From positions 457,420 through 521,419 of the forward strand of contig NZ_JANAVF010000003.1 in assembly GCF_024213195.1 (NCBI RefSeq): a stretch of 64,000 nt of DNA, written 5' to 3'. The position numbers and the translations under genes are program-made. Source of the stretch: Streptomyces sp. TBY4. Its GTDB lineage: Bacteria; Actinomycetota; Actinomycetes; Streptomycetales; Streptomycetaceae. Under the pieces are notes generated by a model. That model did not search any database. It had not been told where the DNA came from and was given only the letters and a program-made list of their open reading frames with translations. Of this stretch, positions 42,247 to 50,262 are shown piece by piece. Each line of letters starts with the position of its first letter. The stretch's first letter is position 1.

Positions 42247-43907
42247 GAGGCGAGCCCTTCGGCGAGCGGGCCCAGCGCCAGGGCCGGGAAGTAGGTGAGG
42301 CCCGTGACGATGACGATCGTGCCGACGAGCAGGAAGGTGAACAGCGGCTTGTCGGTGCGCAGGGTGCCCGCGGTGGCGGGGACCGGCTGCTGTTCGGCGA
42401 GGGAGCCGGCCAGTGCCAGGACGAACACCATCGGCAGGAAGCGGCCGAGGAGCATCGCCAGACCGGTGGTGGTGTTGAACCACTGGGTGTTGGCGTTCAG
42501 GCCCGCGAAGGCCGAGCCGTTGTTGTTGCCGGCGGAGGTGTAGGCGTAGAGGACCTCGGAGAAGCCGTGCGCGCCGCCGTTGGACATCGAGTGCCCGGGG
42601 GTGGGCAGGGCCATCGCCAGGGCCGTGAAGCCGAGCACCAGGGCCGGGGTGATCAGGATGTAGCAGGCCGCGAACTTGATCTCGCGGGTGCCGATCTTCT
42701 TGCCCAGGTACTCGGGGGTGCGGCCGACCATCAGGCCGGCGATGAACACCGCGATGATCGCCATGATCAGCATGCCGTAGAGCCCGGAGCCGACGCCGCC
42801 GGGCGCGATCTCGCCGAGCTGCATGCCGAGCAGCTGGATGCCGCCGCCCAGTCCCGTGTACGAGGAGTGGAAGGAGTTGACCGAGCCCGTGGAGGTGAGC
42901 GTGGTGGCCACCGAGAAGATCGCGGAGGCGCCGATCCCGAAGCGGGCTTCCTTGCCCTCCATCGCCCCGCCGGCGGCCTGGAGGGCCGGGCCGTGGTGGC
43001 TGAATTCCGTCCACATCATCAGGGCGGTGAAACCGAGCCAGATGGTGACCATCGTGGCGAGGATCGCGTAGCCCTGGCGGACCGAGCCGATCATCCGGCC
43101 GAAGGTGCGGGTCAGCGCGAAGGGGATGAGGAGGATCAGGAAGATCTCGAAGAGGTTCGAGAAGGGGGTCGGGTTCTCGAAGGGGTGGGCGGAGTTGGCG
43201 TTGAAGTAGGCGCCGCCGTTGGTGCCCAGCTCCTTGATGGCCTCCTGCGAGGCCACCGCCCCGCCGTTCCACTGCTGCTGCCCGCCCATGAACTGCCCGA
43301 CCCCGTGGATCCCGGCGAAGTTCTGGATGACCCCGCAGGCCACCAGTACGACCGCCGCGATCAGCGAGAGCGGGAGCAGGATGCGGACGGTGCCGCGCAC
43401 CAGGTCCGACCAGAAGTTGCCGAGCTCGCCCGTGCGGGAGCGCGCGAAGCCCCGTACGAGGGCCACGGCCACGGCCATGCCCACGGCGGCGGAGAGGAAG
43501 TTCTGCACGGCCAGGCCGCCGGTCTGCACGAGCGGGCCCATGGCCTGTTCACCGGCGTACGACTGCCAGTTCGTGTTCGACACGAAGGAGGCGGCCGTGT
43601 TGAAGGCCTGGTCCGGCTTGATGGAGACGAAGCCGAGCGAGCCGGGCAGGTGGCCCTGCAGGCGCTGGAGGAGGTAGAGGAAGAAGACGCCCACCGCGGA
43701 GAAGGCGAGGACGCCGCGCAGGTAGGCGGGCCAGCGCATCTCGGCGTTCGGGTCGGCGCCGATGGCCTTGTAGATCCACTTCTCGGGGGCCCAGTGCTTC
43801 TTCGAGGAGTAGACGCGGGCCATGTAGTCGCCCAGCGGGCGATAGGCGAGGGCGAGGGCCAGGGCGAGCGCGAGCAGCTGGAGCACCCCGGCGAGGACGG
43901 GACTCAT
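42243..43907 (-). CDS. kdpA: Potassium-transporting ATPase subunit KdpA
   Basis: 554 residues, K+ channel-like membrane subunit. It has [49 protein letters not shown] and [14 protein letters not shown], the four selectivity-filter regions of KdpA. It starts 5 bp after the kdpF stop and overlaps kdpB by 4 bp. Confidence 0.98.
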   Translation of the reverse strand: MSPVLAGVLQLLALALALALAYRPLGDYMARVYSSKKHWAPEKWIYKAIGADPNAEMRWPAYLRGVLAFSAVGVFFLYLLQRLQGHLPGSLGFVSIKPDQAFNTAASFVSNTNWQSYAGEQAMGPLVQTGGLAVQNFLSAAVGMAVAVALVRGFARSRTGELGNFWSDLVRGTVRILLPLSLIAAVVLVACGVIQNFAGIHGVGQFMGGQQQWNGGAVASQEAIKELGTNGGAYFNANSAHPFENPTPFSNLFEIFLILLIPFALTRTFGRMIGSVRQGYAILATMVTIWLGFTALMMWTEFSHHGPALQAAGGAMEGKEARFGIGASAIFSVATTLTSTGSVNSFHSSYTGLGGGIQLLGMQLGEIAPGGVGSGLYGMLIMAIIAVFIAGLMVGRTPEYLGKKIGTREIKFAACYILITPALVLGFTALAMALPTPGHSMSNGGAHGFSEVLYAYTSAGNNNGSAFAGLNANTQWFNTTTGLAMLLGRFLPMVFVLALAGSLAEQQPVPATAGTLRTDKPLFTFLLVGTIVIVTGLTYFPALALGPLAEGLAS

Positions 43908-43912
43908 CGGCG

Positions 43913-44002
43913 CTAGAACCTCTCCGGGAAGACGAGGGCGACGACGAGGTAACCCAGCAGGGCGACGGCGACCAGCAGGCCGACGACATTTTCGGCGTTC
44001 AC
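43913..44002 (-). CDS. kdpF: KdpF small membrane subunit
   Basis: 29 residues, one membrane helix: [20 protein letters not shown] followed by FPERF, the conserved KdpF end. KdpF sits between KdpA and KdpB and stabilises the complex. The GTG start overlaps the stop of the preceding 27-residue frame in GTGA. Confidence 0.92.
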   Translation of the reverse strand: MNAENVVGLLVAVALLGYLVVALVFPERF

Positions 44003-44082
44003 AGCTTGGCCACCCCCTTGGCGACGAGGACCACCAGCGCGAAGACCGCGATCGTGGTGACGACGAAGGCCAGATCGGCCAT
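43999..44082 (-). CDS. 27-residue membrane peptide at the head of the kdp operon
   Basis: Frame [20 protein letters not shown] followed by AKGVAKL and TGA. It is a single hydrophobic helix with a basic C-terminal end. GGGAG stands 6 bp before the ATG, and its TGA overlaps the kdpF GTG start (GTGA), so the two are translationally coupled. It resembles kdpF in size and topology but lacks the FPERF end. I know no name for it. It could be an additional Kdp subunit or a leader that controls kdpF translation. Confidence 0.7.
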   Translation of the reverse strand: MADLAFVVTTIAVFALVVLVAKGVAKL

Positions 44083-44397
44083 CGGGGGCTCCCGGGGTGT
44101 TCGAGGGCGGGCGTTTTCGGACATCTCTGAGTGGAACGCCTATTCGGGGCCTCACAGGCTTCCTTGACGGGGCCCATACGCCCGCCGGTGCGGCCTTGAC
44201 GGGTCTCTAACGCGGGTTGACGCGCCGTGCGCTCAGGTTAGGCGGGTGTGGGGTGACATGCCTGATATGTGGCGATATCGCGCACCAGGAATGGAAGGTT
44301 CAATTCCGTCTTACGGAAATCTTTTTCCGACATGCGGTATCCGCGCTATGCTCCGGCCGTCCGCACGCGCGAGCCCACCCCTGCCAGGAGGAATGCC
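44083..44397. other. 315-bp divergent promoter region, kdp and SDR operons
   Basis: No gene is seen. It contains three TTGACG hexamers on the + strand (about 44163, 44197 and 44219); the first two are in CCTTGACGGG repeats 34 bp apart. They could be -35 elements or binding sites of a kdp regulator. I looked for a cyclic di-AMP riboswitch before kdp and did not recognise one. The right part holds the TTCCG/CGGAA operator (44304-44329). Confidence 0.6.
44304..44329. promoter_or_regulatory. Alternating TTCCG/CGGAA operator
   Basis: TTCCGT-CTT-ACGGAA (44304-44318) overlaps CGGAAA-TCTT-TTTCCG (44314-44329), so three half-sites alternate in orientation. The site lies about 70 bp before the SDR start in locally A/T-rich DNA, as expected for a regulator of the SDR/aminotransferase pair. 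Confidence 0.55.
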
Positions 44398-45150
44398 ATG
44401 TCCGAGACCCGTGTCGCCCTGATCACCGGCTCCTCCTCCGGCATCGGCGCGGCCATCGCCCGCAGGCTGGCCGCCGCCGGCATCCGCGTGGTCCTGAACT
44501 CGGCGCGCAGCGAGAGCGCGGGCAAGGCGCTCGCCGCCGAGCTGCCCGACGCGGTCTACGTACGGGGCGACGTCGCGGACGCCGAGGACGCGCGGCGGAT
44601 CGTCCGGACGGCGATCGAGACCTACGGGCGGCTCGACATCCTGGTCAACAACGCGGGGGTCACCCGCTTCATCCCCCTGGGCGACCTGGACGCGGCCGAC
44701 GCCGACGCCTGGCGCGAGATCTTCGAGGTCAACGTCGTCGGCACCTGGCAGATGATCACCGCCGCCACCCCGCACCTGCGGGATTCCGCCACGAACGGCT
44801 CGCCGGGCTCGATCGTCAACATCTCCTCGGTCTCCGCGACCCGCGCGCTGGGCAGCTCCATCCCCTACGCCGTCAGCAAGGCGGCGGTCAACCACATGAC
44901 CCGGCTCCTCGCCTCCCAGCTCGGACCCGCCGTCCGGGTGAACGCGATCGCGCCCGGCCTGATCGACACCCCCTGGTACGAGGGCGAGGACCAGGTCTGG
45001 GAGAGCTCGCGGGAGTGGATCACCGAGAACACCCCGCTGCGCCGCGTGGGCACCCCCGAGGACGTGGCCGAGGCCGCGCTCTACCTGGCCGACGCCGCGT
45101 ACACGACCGGCGACGTGCTCACCGTCGACGGCGGCCGGCACATCGTCTGA
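44398..45150 (+). CDS. SDR-family NAD(P)-dependent oxidoreductase
   Basis: 250 residues. Classical SDR: ALITGSSSGIGAAIAR (cofactor site), DILVNNAGVTRF (NNAG), SIVNISSVSATRALGSSIPYAVSKAAVNHM (catalytic Ser, Tyr and Lys in YAVSK), and GLIDTPW. It oxidises an alcohol or reduces a carbonyl with NAD(P)(H). AGGAGGAATGCC precedes the ATG. An aminotransferase gene follows after 68 bp, suggesting a catabolic pair for an amino alcohol or beta-amino acid. A complex operator lies upstream. Confidence 0.93.
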   Translation: MSETRVALITGSSSGIGAAIARRLAAAGIRVVLNSARSESAGKALAAELPDAVYVRGDVADAEDARRIVRTAIETYGRLDILVNNAGVTRFIPLGDLDAADADAWREIFEVNVVGTWQMITAATPHLRDSATNGSPGSIVNISSVSATRALGSSIPYAVSKAAVNHMTRLLASQLGPAVRVNAIAPGLIDTPWYEGEDQVWESSREWITENTPLRRVGTPEDVAEAALYLADAAYTTGDVLTVDGGRHIV

Positions 45151-45218
45151 GGCGCGTGCGACGCCCGCTCACGGCCATCCCCAACGGATTCCACATCGTG
45201 GACAACTACCCTCGGAAT

Positions 45219-46598
45219 ATGAACGCTGAAGCCGACGCCCGCGACGCCGCCGCACTCGCCACCTCCGCCAAGGCCACCGTGAAGGACGACGACCGCAAGC
45301 ACGTCTTCCACTCCTGGTCGGCCCAGGAGCTCATCGACCCGCTCGCCGTGGCGGGCGCCGAGGGCTCCTACTTCTGGGACTACGACGGCAACCGCTTCCT
45401 CGACTTCTCCAGCGCCCTCGTCTACACGAACATCGGCTACCAGCACCCGAAGGTGGCCGCGGCCATCGCCGAGCAGGCCGGCAAGCTCTGCACCGTCGCG
45501 CCCGGCTTCGCCGTGGACGTGCGCTCGGAGGCCGCCCGGCTGATCGCCGAGCGCACTCCGGGCGACCTCGACAAGATCTTCTTCACCAATGCGGGCGCCG
45601 AGGCCGTGGAGAACGCCGTCCGCATGGCCCGGGTGCACACCGGCCGCCCCAAGGTGCTCTCCGCGTACCGCTCGTACCACGGCGCCACCTCCACCGCGAT
45701 CAACCTCACCGGGGACGCGCGCCGCTTCGGCAACGACACCGCCACCGCCGGCGTCGTGCACTTCTGGGGGCCCTTCGCCTACCGCTCGCCCTTCTACGCG
45801 GCCGACCCCGCCGAGGAGTGCGAGCGCGCGCTGCGCCACCTCGAGGACACCATCGTCTTCGAGGGGCCGCAGTCCATCGCCGCGATCATCCTGGAGACCG
45901 TCGGCGGCGCCCCCGGCGTGCTCGTGCACCCCGACGGGTACCTGGCCGGGGTCCGCGCGCTCTGCGACCGCTTCGGCATCGTCTTCATCCTCGACGAGAT
46001 CATGGTCGGCTTCGGCCGCACCGGTAAGTGGTTCGCCTCCGAGCACTGGGACGTGCGCCCCGACCTGATCTGCTTCGCCAAGGGCGTGACCAGCGGATAC
46101 ATCCCCCTCGGCGGGGTCGCCATCTCGGCCGCCATCGCCGAGACCTTTGCCCGCCGCCCCTACCCGGGCGGGCTGACGTACTCCGGGCACGTGCTGGCCT
46201 GCGCCGCCGCCGTCGCGACGATCAACGTCATGGAGGAGGAGGGCATCGTCGAGCAGTCCGCCCGTACCGGCGCGGAGCTGCTCGGGCCGGGCCTCGCCGC
46301 CATCGCGGAGCGCCACCCGTCCGTCGGGGAGGTGCGGGGTCTGGGCACGTTCTGGGCCCTGGAGCTCGTACGGAACAAGGAGACGCGCGAGCCGCTCGTC
46401 CCCTACAACGCCGCCGGGGCCGACAACGCGCCGATGGCCGAGTTCGGGGCGGCCCTGAAGAAGGCCGGGCTGTGGCCGCTGCTCGCCGGCAACCGCATCC
46501 ACGTCGCGCCGCCCTGCAACGTCTCGGCCGAGGACGTGGCCAAGGGGCTGCGGATCATCGACGAGGCCCTGACAGTGGCCGATGCGCACACCGTCTGA
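45219..46598 (+). CDS. Class III PLP-dependent aminotransferase
   Basis: 459 residues. Class III features: FWDYDGNRFLDFSSALVYTNIGYQHPKV, FTNAGAEAVENAVRMARVHTGRPKVLSAYRSYHGAT, FILDEIMVGFGRTGKWFASEHW and the PLP lysine in ICFAKGVTSGYIPLGG. It is close to the omega-amino acid:pyruvate (beta-alanine, taurine) group. Cytoplasmic, probably dimeric. No ribosome site is seen before the ATG at 45219, and TCCAC-ATC-GTGGA lies about 20 bp upstream, so it may have its own operator and leaderless message besides read-through from the SDR gene. Confidence 0.93.
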   Translation: MNAEADARDAAALATSAKATVKDDDRKHVFHSWSAQELIDPLAVAGAEGSYFWDYDGNRFLDFSSALVYTNIGYQHPKVAAAIAEQAGKLCTVAPGFAVDVRSEAARLIAERTPGDLDKIFFTNAGAEAVENAVRMARVHTGRPKVLSAYRSYHGATSTAINLTGDARRFGNDTATAGVVHFWGPFAYRSPFYAADPAEECERALRHLEDTIVFEGPQSIAAIILETVGGAPGVLVHPDGYLAGVRALCDRFGIVFILDEIMVGFGRTGKWFASEHWDVRPDLICFAKGVTSGYIPLGGVAISAAIAETFARRPYPGGLTYSGHVLACAAAVATINVMEEEGIVEQSARTGAELLGPGLAAIAERHPSVGEVRGLGTFWALELVRNKETREPLVPYNAAGADNAPMAEFGAALKKAGLWPLLAGNRIHVAPPCNVSAEDVAKGLRIIDEALTVADAHTV

Positions 46599-46627
46599 CC
46601 TGCTCTGACCGCAAGATCGCCCAAACC

Positions 46628-46701
46628 GTGGGTGCCTGTTCTCGGATGATCCGCTCTCTTACGAACAGCATGTGAACGTGCTGGAATCAACAGGCACCTA
46701 C
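46628..46701. promoter_or_regulatory. Long inverted repeat upstream of the uricase gene
   Basis: GTGGGTGCCTGTT (46628-46640) and AACAGGCACCTAC (46689-46701) are inverted repeats matching at 12 of 13 positions, 48 bp apart. Between them is CGGATGATCCG, a small palindrome. The gap is too long for a terminator but fits two sites of one regulator joined by looping; uricase promoters are often under urate-responsive repressors. Confidence 0.5.
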
Positions 46702-46855
46702 GGACCGGGATGCACGTCAGTCCCGGGGCGGTCCACATCTTTCTGAGATGCATGACCGAACGGCGGGGGGCGGGCTGCGCGTCCGCCGGACGCCGGGCGT
46801 ACGGGATCCAGACAACCGGACTCCGTGTTCCCGAGTACCCGAAGGAAGACAGCGC

Positions 46856-47773
46856 ATGAGCAAGCACATCCTCGGCCAGAACCAGTACGGCAAGGCCGAG
46901 AACCGCATCGTCAAGGTCACCCGCAAGGGCAGCGACGGTTCCTGGCACGAGATCCGCGACCTCAACGTGTCGGTCGCGCTCCGCGGAGAGTTCCGCGACG
47001 TCCACCTCACCGGTGACAACGCCAACTGCCTCCCCACCGACACCACCAAGAACACGGTGTACGCGTTCTCCAAGGAGCACGGCATCGCCTCCCCGGAGGC
47101 CTTCGGCATCCTGCTCGCGAAGCACTTCGTCTCCTCCCAGTCCGCGATCCGCGAGGCGCAGATCCGCATCGAGGAGTACGTCTGGGAGCGGATCCCGGTC
47201 CCGACCCGCAAGGAGCAGCACTCCTTCGCCCTCAAGGGCCAGGAGGTGCGCACCGCGCAGATCACGTACAGCGAGACCACCGGTCTCCAGGTGATCTCGG
47301 GTCTGAAGGACCTGACCGTCATGAACTCGACCAACTCCGAGTTCCACGGCTTCATCAAGGACAAGTACACGACGCTGCAGGAGGCGTACGACCGCATCCT
47401 GGCGACCAAGGTCACCGCGCGCTGGGCGCACTCGGCGCTCGCTGCCGACGACGCCGAGTACGACTGGGACCAGTCGTACAAGAAGGTCCGCAAGAACATG
47501 CTGGAAGCCTTCGCGGAGACCTACTCGTACTCGCTGCAGCAGACCCTGAACCAGATGGCCGAGCGCGTGCTCGACAACTGCCCCCGGGTCAACGAGGTGC
47601 GCCTCAACCTCCCCAACAAGCACCACTTCCTCGTCGACCTGGAGCCCTTCGGCCTCAAGAACGACAACGAGGTCTACTTCGCCGCCGACCGCATGTACGG
47701 CCTCATCGAGGGCACCGTGCACCGCGACGGCGTGCAGCCGGTCATCGCGACGAGCGACTGGATCACGGCGTAA
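46856..47773 (+). CDS. Uricase (factor-independent urate hydroxylase)
   Basis: 305 residues with two T-fold domains. Uricase motifs: YGKAENRIVKVTRKG, LTGDNANCLPTDTTKNTVYAFSKEH (with the catalytic Thr), LKDLTVMNSTNSEFHGFIKDKYTTL and LPNKHHFLVDLEPFG. It oxidises urate to 5-hydroxyisourate without a cofactor in purine catabolism. GAAGGAAGA precedes the ATG. No other uric-acid genes are adjacent. A bidirectional terminator follows. Confidence 0.97.
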   Translation: MSKHILGQNQYGKAENRIVKVTRKGSDGSWHEIRDLNVSVALRGEFRDVHLTGDNANCLPTDTTKNTVYAFSKEHGIASPEAFGILLAKHFVSSQSAIREAQIRIEEYVWERIPVPTRKEQHSFALKGQEVRTAQITYSETTGLQVISGLKDLTVMNSTNSEFHGFIKDKYTTLQEAYDRILATKVTARWAHSALAADDAEYDWDQSYKKVRKNMLEAFAETYSYSLQQTLNQMAERVLDNCPRVNEVRLNLPNKHHFLVDLEPFGLKNDNEVYFAADRMYGLIEGTVHRDGVQPVIATSDWITA

Positions 47774-47798
47774 CGCCCGGTCCACTGAGACGGTAGTT

Positions 47799-47829
47799 CG
47801 GCCCGGACCGCGTCGCGGGGTCCGGGCCG
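47799..47829. terminator. Bidirectional terminator, uricase / phosphatase-like
   Basis: CGGCCCGGACC (47799-47809) pairs perfectly with GGTCCGGGCCG (47819-47829) across a 9-base loop, between two convergent genes. Confidence 0.85.
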
Positions 47830-47839
47830 CTCCGCGTTC

Positions 47840-48340
47840 TCACGAGGGGGGTGCTTCCCCGGCCCCCTCCGGGGTTCCTTCTTGGCCCATCAGCGAGTGC
47901 CCCACGCCCAGGTTCCAGCGCCCGGAGCGCCCCGTGAGCACCGTTACCGTCCCCGGTCGTACGTCGAGCCGCCAGAAGACCGCCGGGGGCAGCTCCAGGG
48001 CCCACACCACGGCCGCCCGTACGACGCCCTGCCCGGACACCACGGCCCGGTGCGTCCCCGGCTCCAGCGCGCCCAGGTGGGCGCCGACCCGCGCGATCAG
48101 CGCGTCCACCGACTCTCCGCCGCCCGGGGGTGCGTACGCGGTGTCGGTCATCCACCGCCGCAGCCCCTCGGGATCCTCCCCAGCCACCTCGTCCAGGGCC
48201 CGCCCGGCCCAGGCTCCGTGATCCTGCCCGCGCAGTCCTTCGTGCCCGGGGCAGGGATCCGCGTACGGGAAGCGGTGGAGGCGCCCCGCTTCGTCCAGCG
48301 GGGGTGTCGCGAGCCAGACGCGTACGGTGGTGGGGTGCAC
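47840..48340 (-). CDS. Degenerate histidine-phosphatase-like protein
   Basis: 166 residues from a GTG. The C-terminal half matches actinobacterial histidine phosphatases: DHGAWAGRALDEVAGEDPEGLRRWMTD, GGGESVDALIARVGAHLGAL, VVRAAVVWALELPPAVFWRLDVRP and GRWNLG. However, the N-terminal catalytic RHG motif is absent (VRVWLATPPLDEAG instead) and the second catalytic His is replaced (VVSGQGVVRA where active members have a His). It is shorter than usual. It is probably catalytically dead, or a decaying gene. An ATG about 13 codons upstream is an alternative start. It is divergent from the phytase gene. Confidence 0.65.
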   Translation of the reverse strand: MHPTTVRVWLATPPLDEAGRLHRFPYADPCPGHEGLRGQDHGAWAGRALDEVAGEDPEGLRRWMTDTAYAPPGGGESVDALIARVGAHLGALEPGTHRAVVSGQGVVRAAVVWALELPPAVFWRLDVRPGTVTVLTGRSGRWNLGVGHSLMGQEGTPEGAGEAPPS

Positions 48341-48369
48341 CGTCCGATGGTGCCGGGGTTTCGCACCGC

Positions 48370-48391
48370 GTTCAACCATCGGCCACCCGCC
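48370..48391 (+). promoter_or_regulatory. Possible PHO box upstream of the phytase gene
   Basis: GTTCAACCATC (48370-48380) followed by GGCCACCCGCC (48381-48391) are two 11-bp units resembling PhoP direct repeats; the first is good, the second weak. The site is about 77 bp before the phytase start. Confidence 0.4.
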
Positions 48392-48467
48392 AGGCGCGGA
48401 CATGACAATCGGCCCGGCGAGCGTCTTCCCCTCAGGGCAAAACCCTTGCGAAGGAAGAACATTGACC

Positions 48468-49778
48468 ATGCGTTCGGCCACCCGCGCCTCCGCCCGCGCC
48501 TCCGTACTCGCGCTCTGCACGGCACTCGCCGCATCCGTCGCGCTCCCGGCACACGCCGCGCTCCCGGCGCACGCCTCCTCGATCAGCAGCATCCGGCCCC
48601 AGGCCGAGACCGCTCCGCTGTACGACGACGAGGCCGGCGGCGACGCCAACGCCGATGACCCGGCGATCTGGCGCAACGCCGCCGACCCGGGCCGCAGCCT
48701 GGTGATCGCCACCGCCAAGCAGGGGGGCCTGCGGGTCTACGACCTGGAGGCCCGGCAGGTGCAGTCGCTGCCCGCCCCGGCCGGACCGGGCGCCGACGAC
48801 GCACCCGGCCGCTTCAACAACGTCGACCTCATCAACGGCCTGCGCCTCGGCGGCGTCCGCGCCGACGTCGCGGTGGTCAGCGACCGGGGCAACGACCGCC
48901 TGCGGATCTACCGGATCGACCGGAACCGGCCCGGCGGCCCGCTCACCGACGTCACCGACCCGGCAGCGCGCCCGGTCTTCTCCGCCGACCAGGCCGAGAT
49001 CAACGAGCAGAAGACCGCGTACGGCCTCGCCACCTGGACGGACCGCAGGACCGGCCGGTCCTACGCGGCGGTCAGCCAGCGCAACCGCACCCGGCTCGCC
49101 CTGCTGGAGCTGATCTCCACCCCCGCCGGCACGGTCGACTACCGCCAGGTGCGCACGCTCGACCTGCCCTCCTCCTTCCGCCTGCCCAACGGCGCCGCCT
49201 GGACGCCCTGCGCCGAGCCGGGCGAACTGCCGCAGATCGAGGGCATGGTCGTCGATCCCGCGGACGGCACCCTGTACGCGGGGCAGGAGGACGTCGGGAT
49301 CTGGCGCATCGACGCGGGCCTCACCGGCACGCCGAAGCTGATCGACAAGGTGCGCGAGTACGGGGTGCCCGGCACCTACGACGAGGAGACCGAGGAGTGC
49401 GCGCCGGGCGCCGACCCCGGCTACGGCGGCAAGCGCCTGAGGGCCGACGTCGAGGGCCTGACCCTGGTCACGGAAGCCGACGGCGACGGCTACCTGCTCG
49501 CCTCCAGCCAGGGCGACGACACCTTCGTCGCCTACGACCGCGAGCGCGAGGACCGCAACGAGTTCGAGGGCGCCTTCCGCATCACCGCGGCCTCCGCCGC
49601 CCTCGACGGCTCGGAGGTCTGCGACGGCGCCGCCGCACTCAACGCCCCCCTCGGCGCGCGCTACCCCCGCGGCCTGCTCGTCGTCCAGGACGGCCGGGAA
49701 ACCCCCGGCGACGGCGACCGCGAGGCGACCGGCTTCAAGTTCGTCGACCTGGGCGAGGTGCTCGACGCCATCGACTGA
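48468..49778 (+). CDS. Secreted beta-propeller phytase (3-phytase)
   Basis: 436 residues with a Sec signal peptide (MRSATRASARASVLALCTAL..., cleavage near PAHAA). The mature protein has the beta-propeller phytase pattern: NADDPAIWRNAADPGRSLVIATAKQGGLRVYDL, FNNVDLINGL, VAVVSDRGNDRLRIYRID, QIEGMVVDPADGTLYAGQEDVGIWRI, DVEGLTLVTEADGDGYLLASSQGDDTFVAYDRE. Acidic residues in the propeller bind Ca2+ in characterised members, which hydrolyse phytate outside the cell. AAGGAAG precedes the ATG at 48468. With PhoX it gives the locus a phosphate-scavenging theme. A possible PHO box lies upstream. Confidence 0.92.
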   Translation: MRSATRASARASVLALCTALAASVALPAHAALPAHASSISSIRPQAETAPLYDDEAGGDANADDPAIWRNAADPGRSLVIATAKQGGLRVYDLEARQVQSLPAPAGPGADDAPGRFNNVDLINGLRLGGVRADVAVVSDRGNDRLRIYRIDRNRPGGPLTDVTDPAARPVFSADQAEINEQKTAYGLATWTDRRTGRSYAAVSQRNRTRLALLELISTPAGTVDYRQVRTLDLPSSFRLPNGAAWTPCAEPGELPQIEGMVVDPADGTLYAGQEDVGIWRIDAGLTGTPKLIDKVREYGVPGTYDEETEECAPGADPGYGGKRLRADVEGLTLVTEADGDGYLLASSQGDDTFVAYDREREDRNEFEGAFRITAASAALDGSEVCDGAAALNAPLGARYPRGLLVVQDGRETPGDGDREATGFKFVDLGEVLDAID

Positions 49779-49831
49779 GGCGGGGCGGAGCCCTGCTGTG
49801 AGGACGCTGTAAGGCCGGCATAAAGAGCGGT

Positions 49832-49942
49832 ACGGTGGCGGACGACAAGACGACGGTACTGCGGAAGTCCGGTTGAGAACCCGGCACGGTCGCGCCACTG
49901 TGAATCCTCCCGGAGGGGGAGGGAAGTCAGACCCGCCACCGT
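49832..49942 (+). promoter_or_regulatory. Cobalamin riboswitch
   Basis: The closing stem ACGGTGGCGG (49832-49841) pairs with CCGCCACCGT (49933-49942). Inside are the conserved blocks CGGAAGTCCGGT, GCCACTGTGAATC (the GCCACTG B12-box core) and GGGAAGTCAGACCC. It stands upstream of cbtB. It should shut down cobalt-transporter expression when adenosylcobalamin is plentiful. Confidence 0.93.
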
Positions 49943-49993
49943 CGTCGCAAGCACCACTGACCGGGACGCGTGTTCCCTCTGGAGGTACCTGCC

Positions 49994-50212
49994 ATGGCCG
50001 ACTCCGCCGTGCCCACGACTGCCGCCCCGCTGGCCGTCACGCCCATCTCCCTCTCCGCCCTGGCCCCTTGGGCGCTGTTCGCCGGTGTCCTGATGCTGGT
50101 CCTGCTCTACCTCGTCGGCGCCGAGCAGGGCGCCACCGCGATCTTCGAAGGCGACACCGTGCACGAGTGGATGCACGACGGCCGCCACCTCCTCGGCTTC
50201 CCCTGCCACTGA
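49994..50212 (+). CDS. cbtB: Cobalt transporter subunit CbtB
   Basis: 72 residues with one membrane helix (PWALFAGVLMLVLLYLVGAEQGA) and a histidine-rich end, HEWMHDGRHLLGFPCH, typical of CbtB and likely to bind cobalt. GGAGGTACCTGCC precedes the ATG. It is the first gene after the cobalamin riboswitch, followed by cbtA. Confidence 0.93.
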   Translation: MADSAVPTTAAPLAVTPISLSALAPWALFAGVLMLVLLYLVGAEQGATAIFEGDTVHEWMHDGRHLLGFPCH

Positions 50213-50262
50213 TCTGCCGATCCGTCCGCCGATCCGCCGATCCGCAAGGGACCGACAACTCC

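Noticed and set aside
42567..43916. Plus-strand frame of about 450 codons opposite kdpA
   Set aside because: Low-complexity Gly/Val/Arg/Glu translation, no ribosome site, and kdpA on the other strand is certain.
44083..44160. Cyclic di-AMP riboswitch before the kdp operon
   Set aside because: I could not find the conserved ydaO blocks; a covariance search would be decisive.
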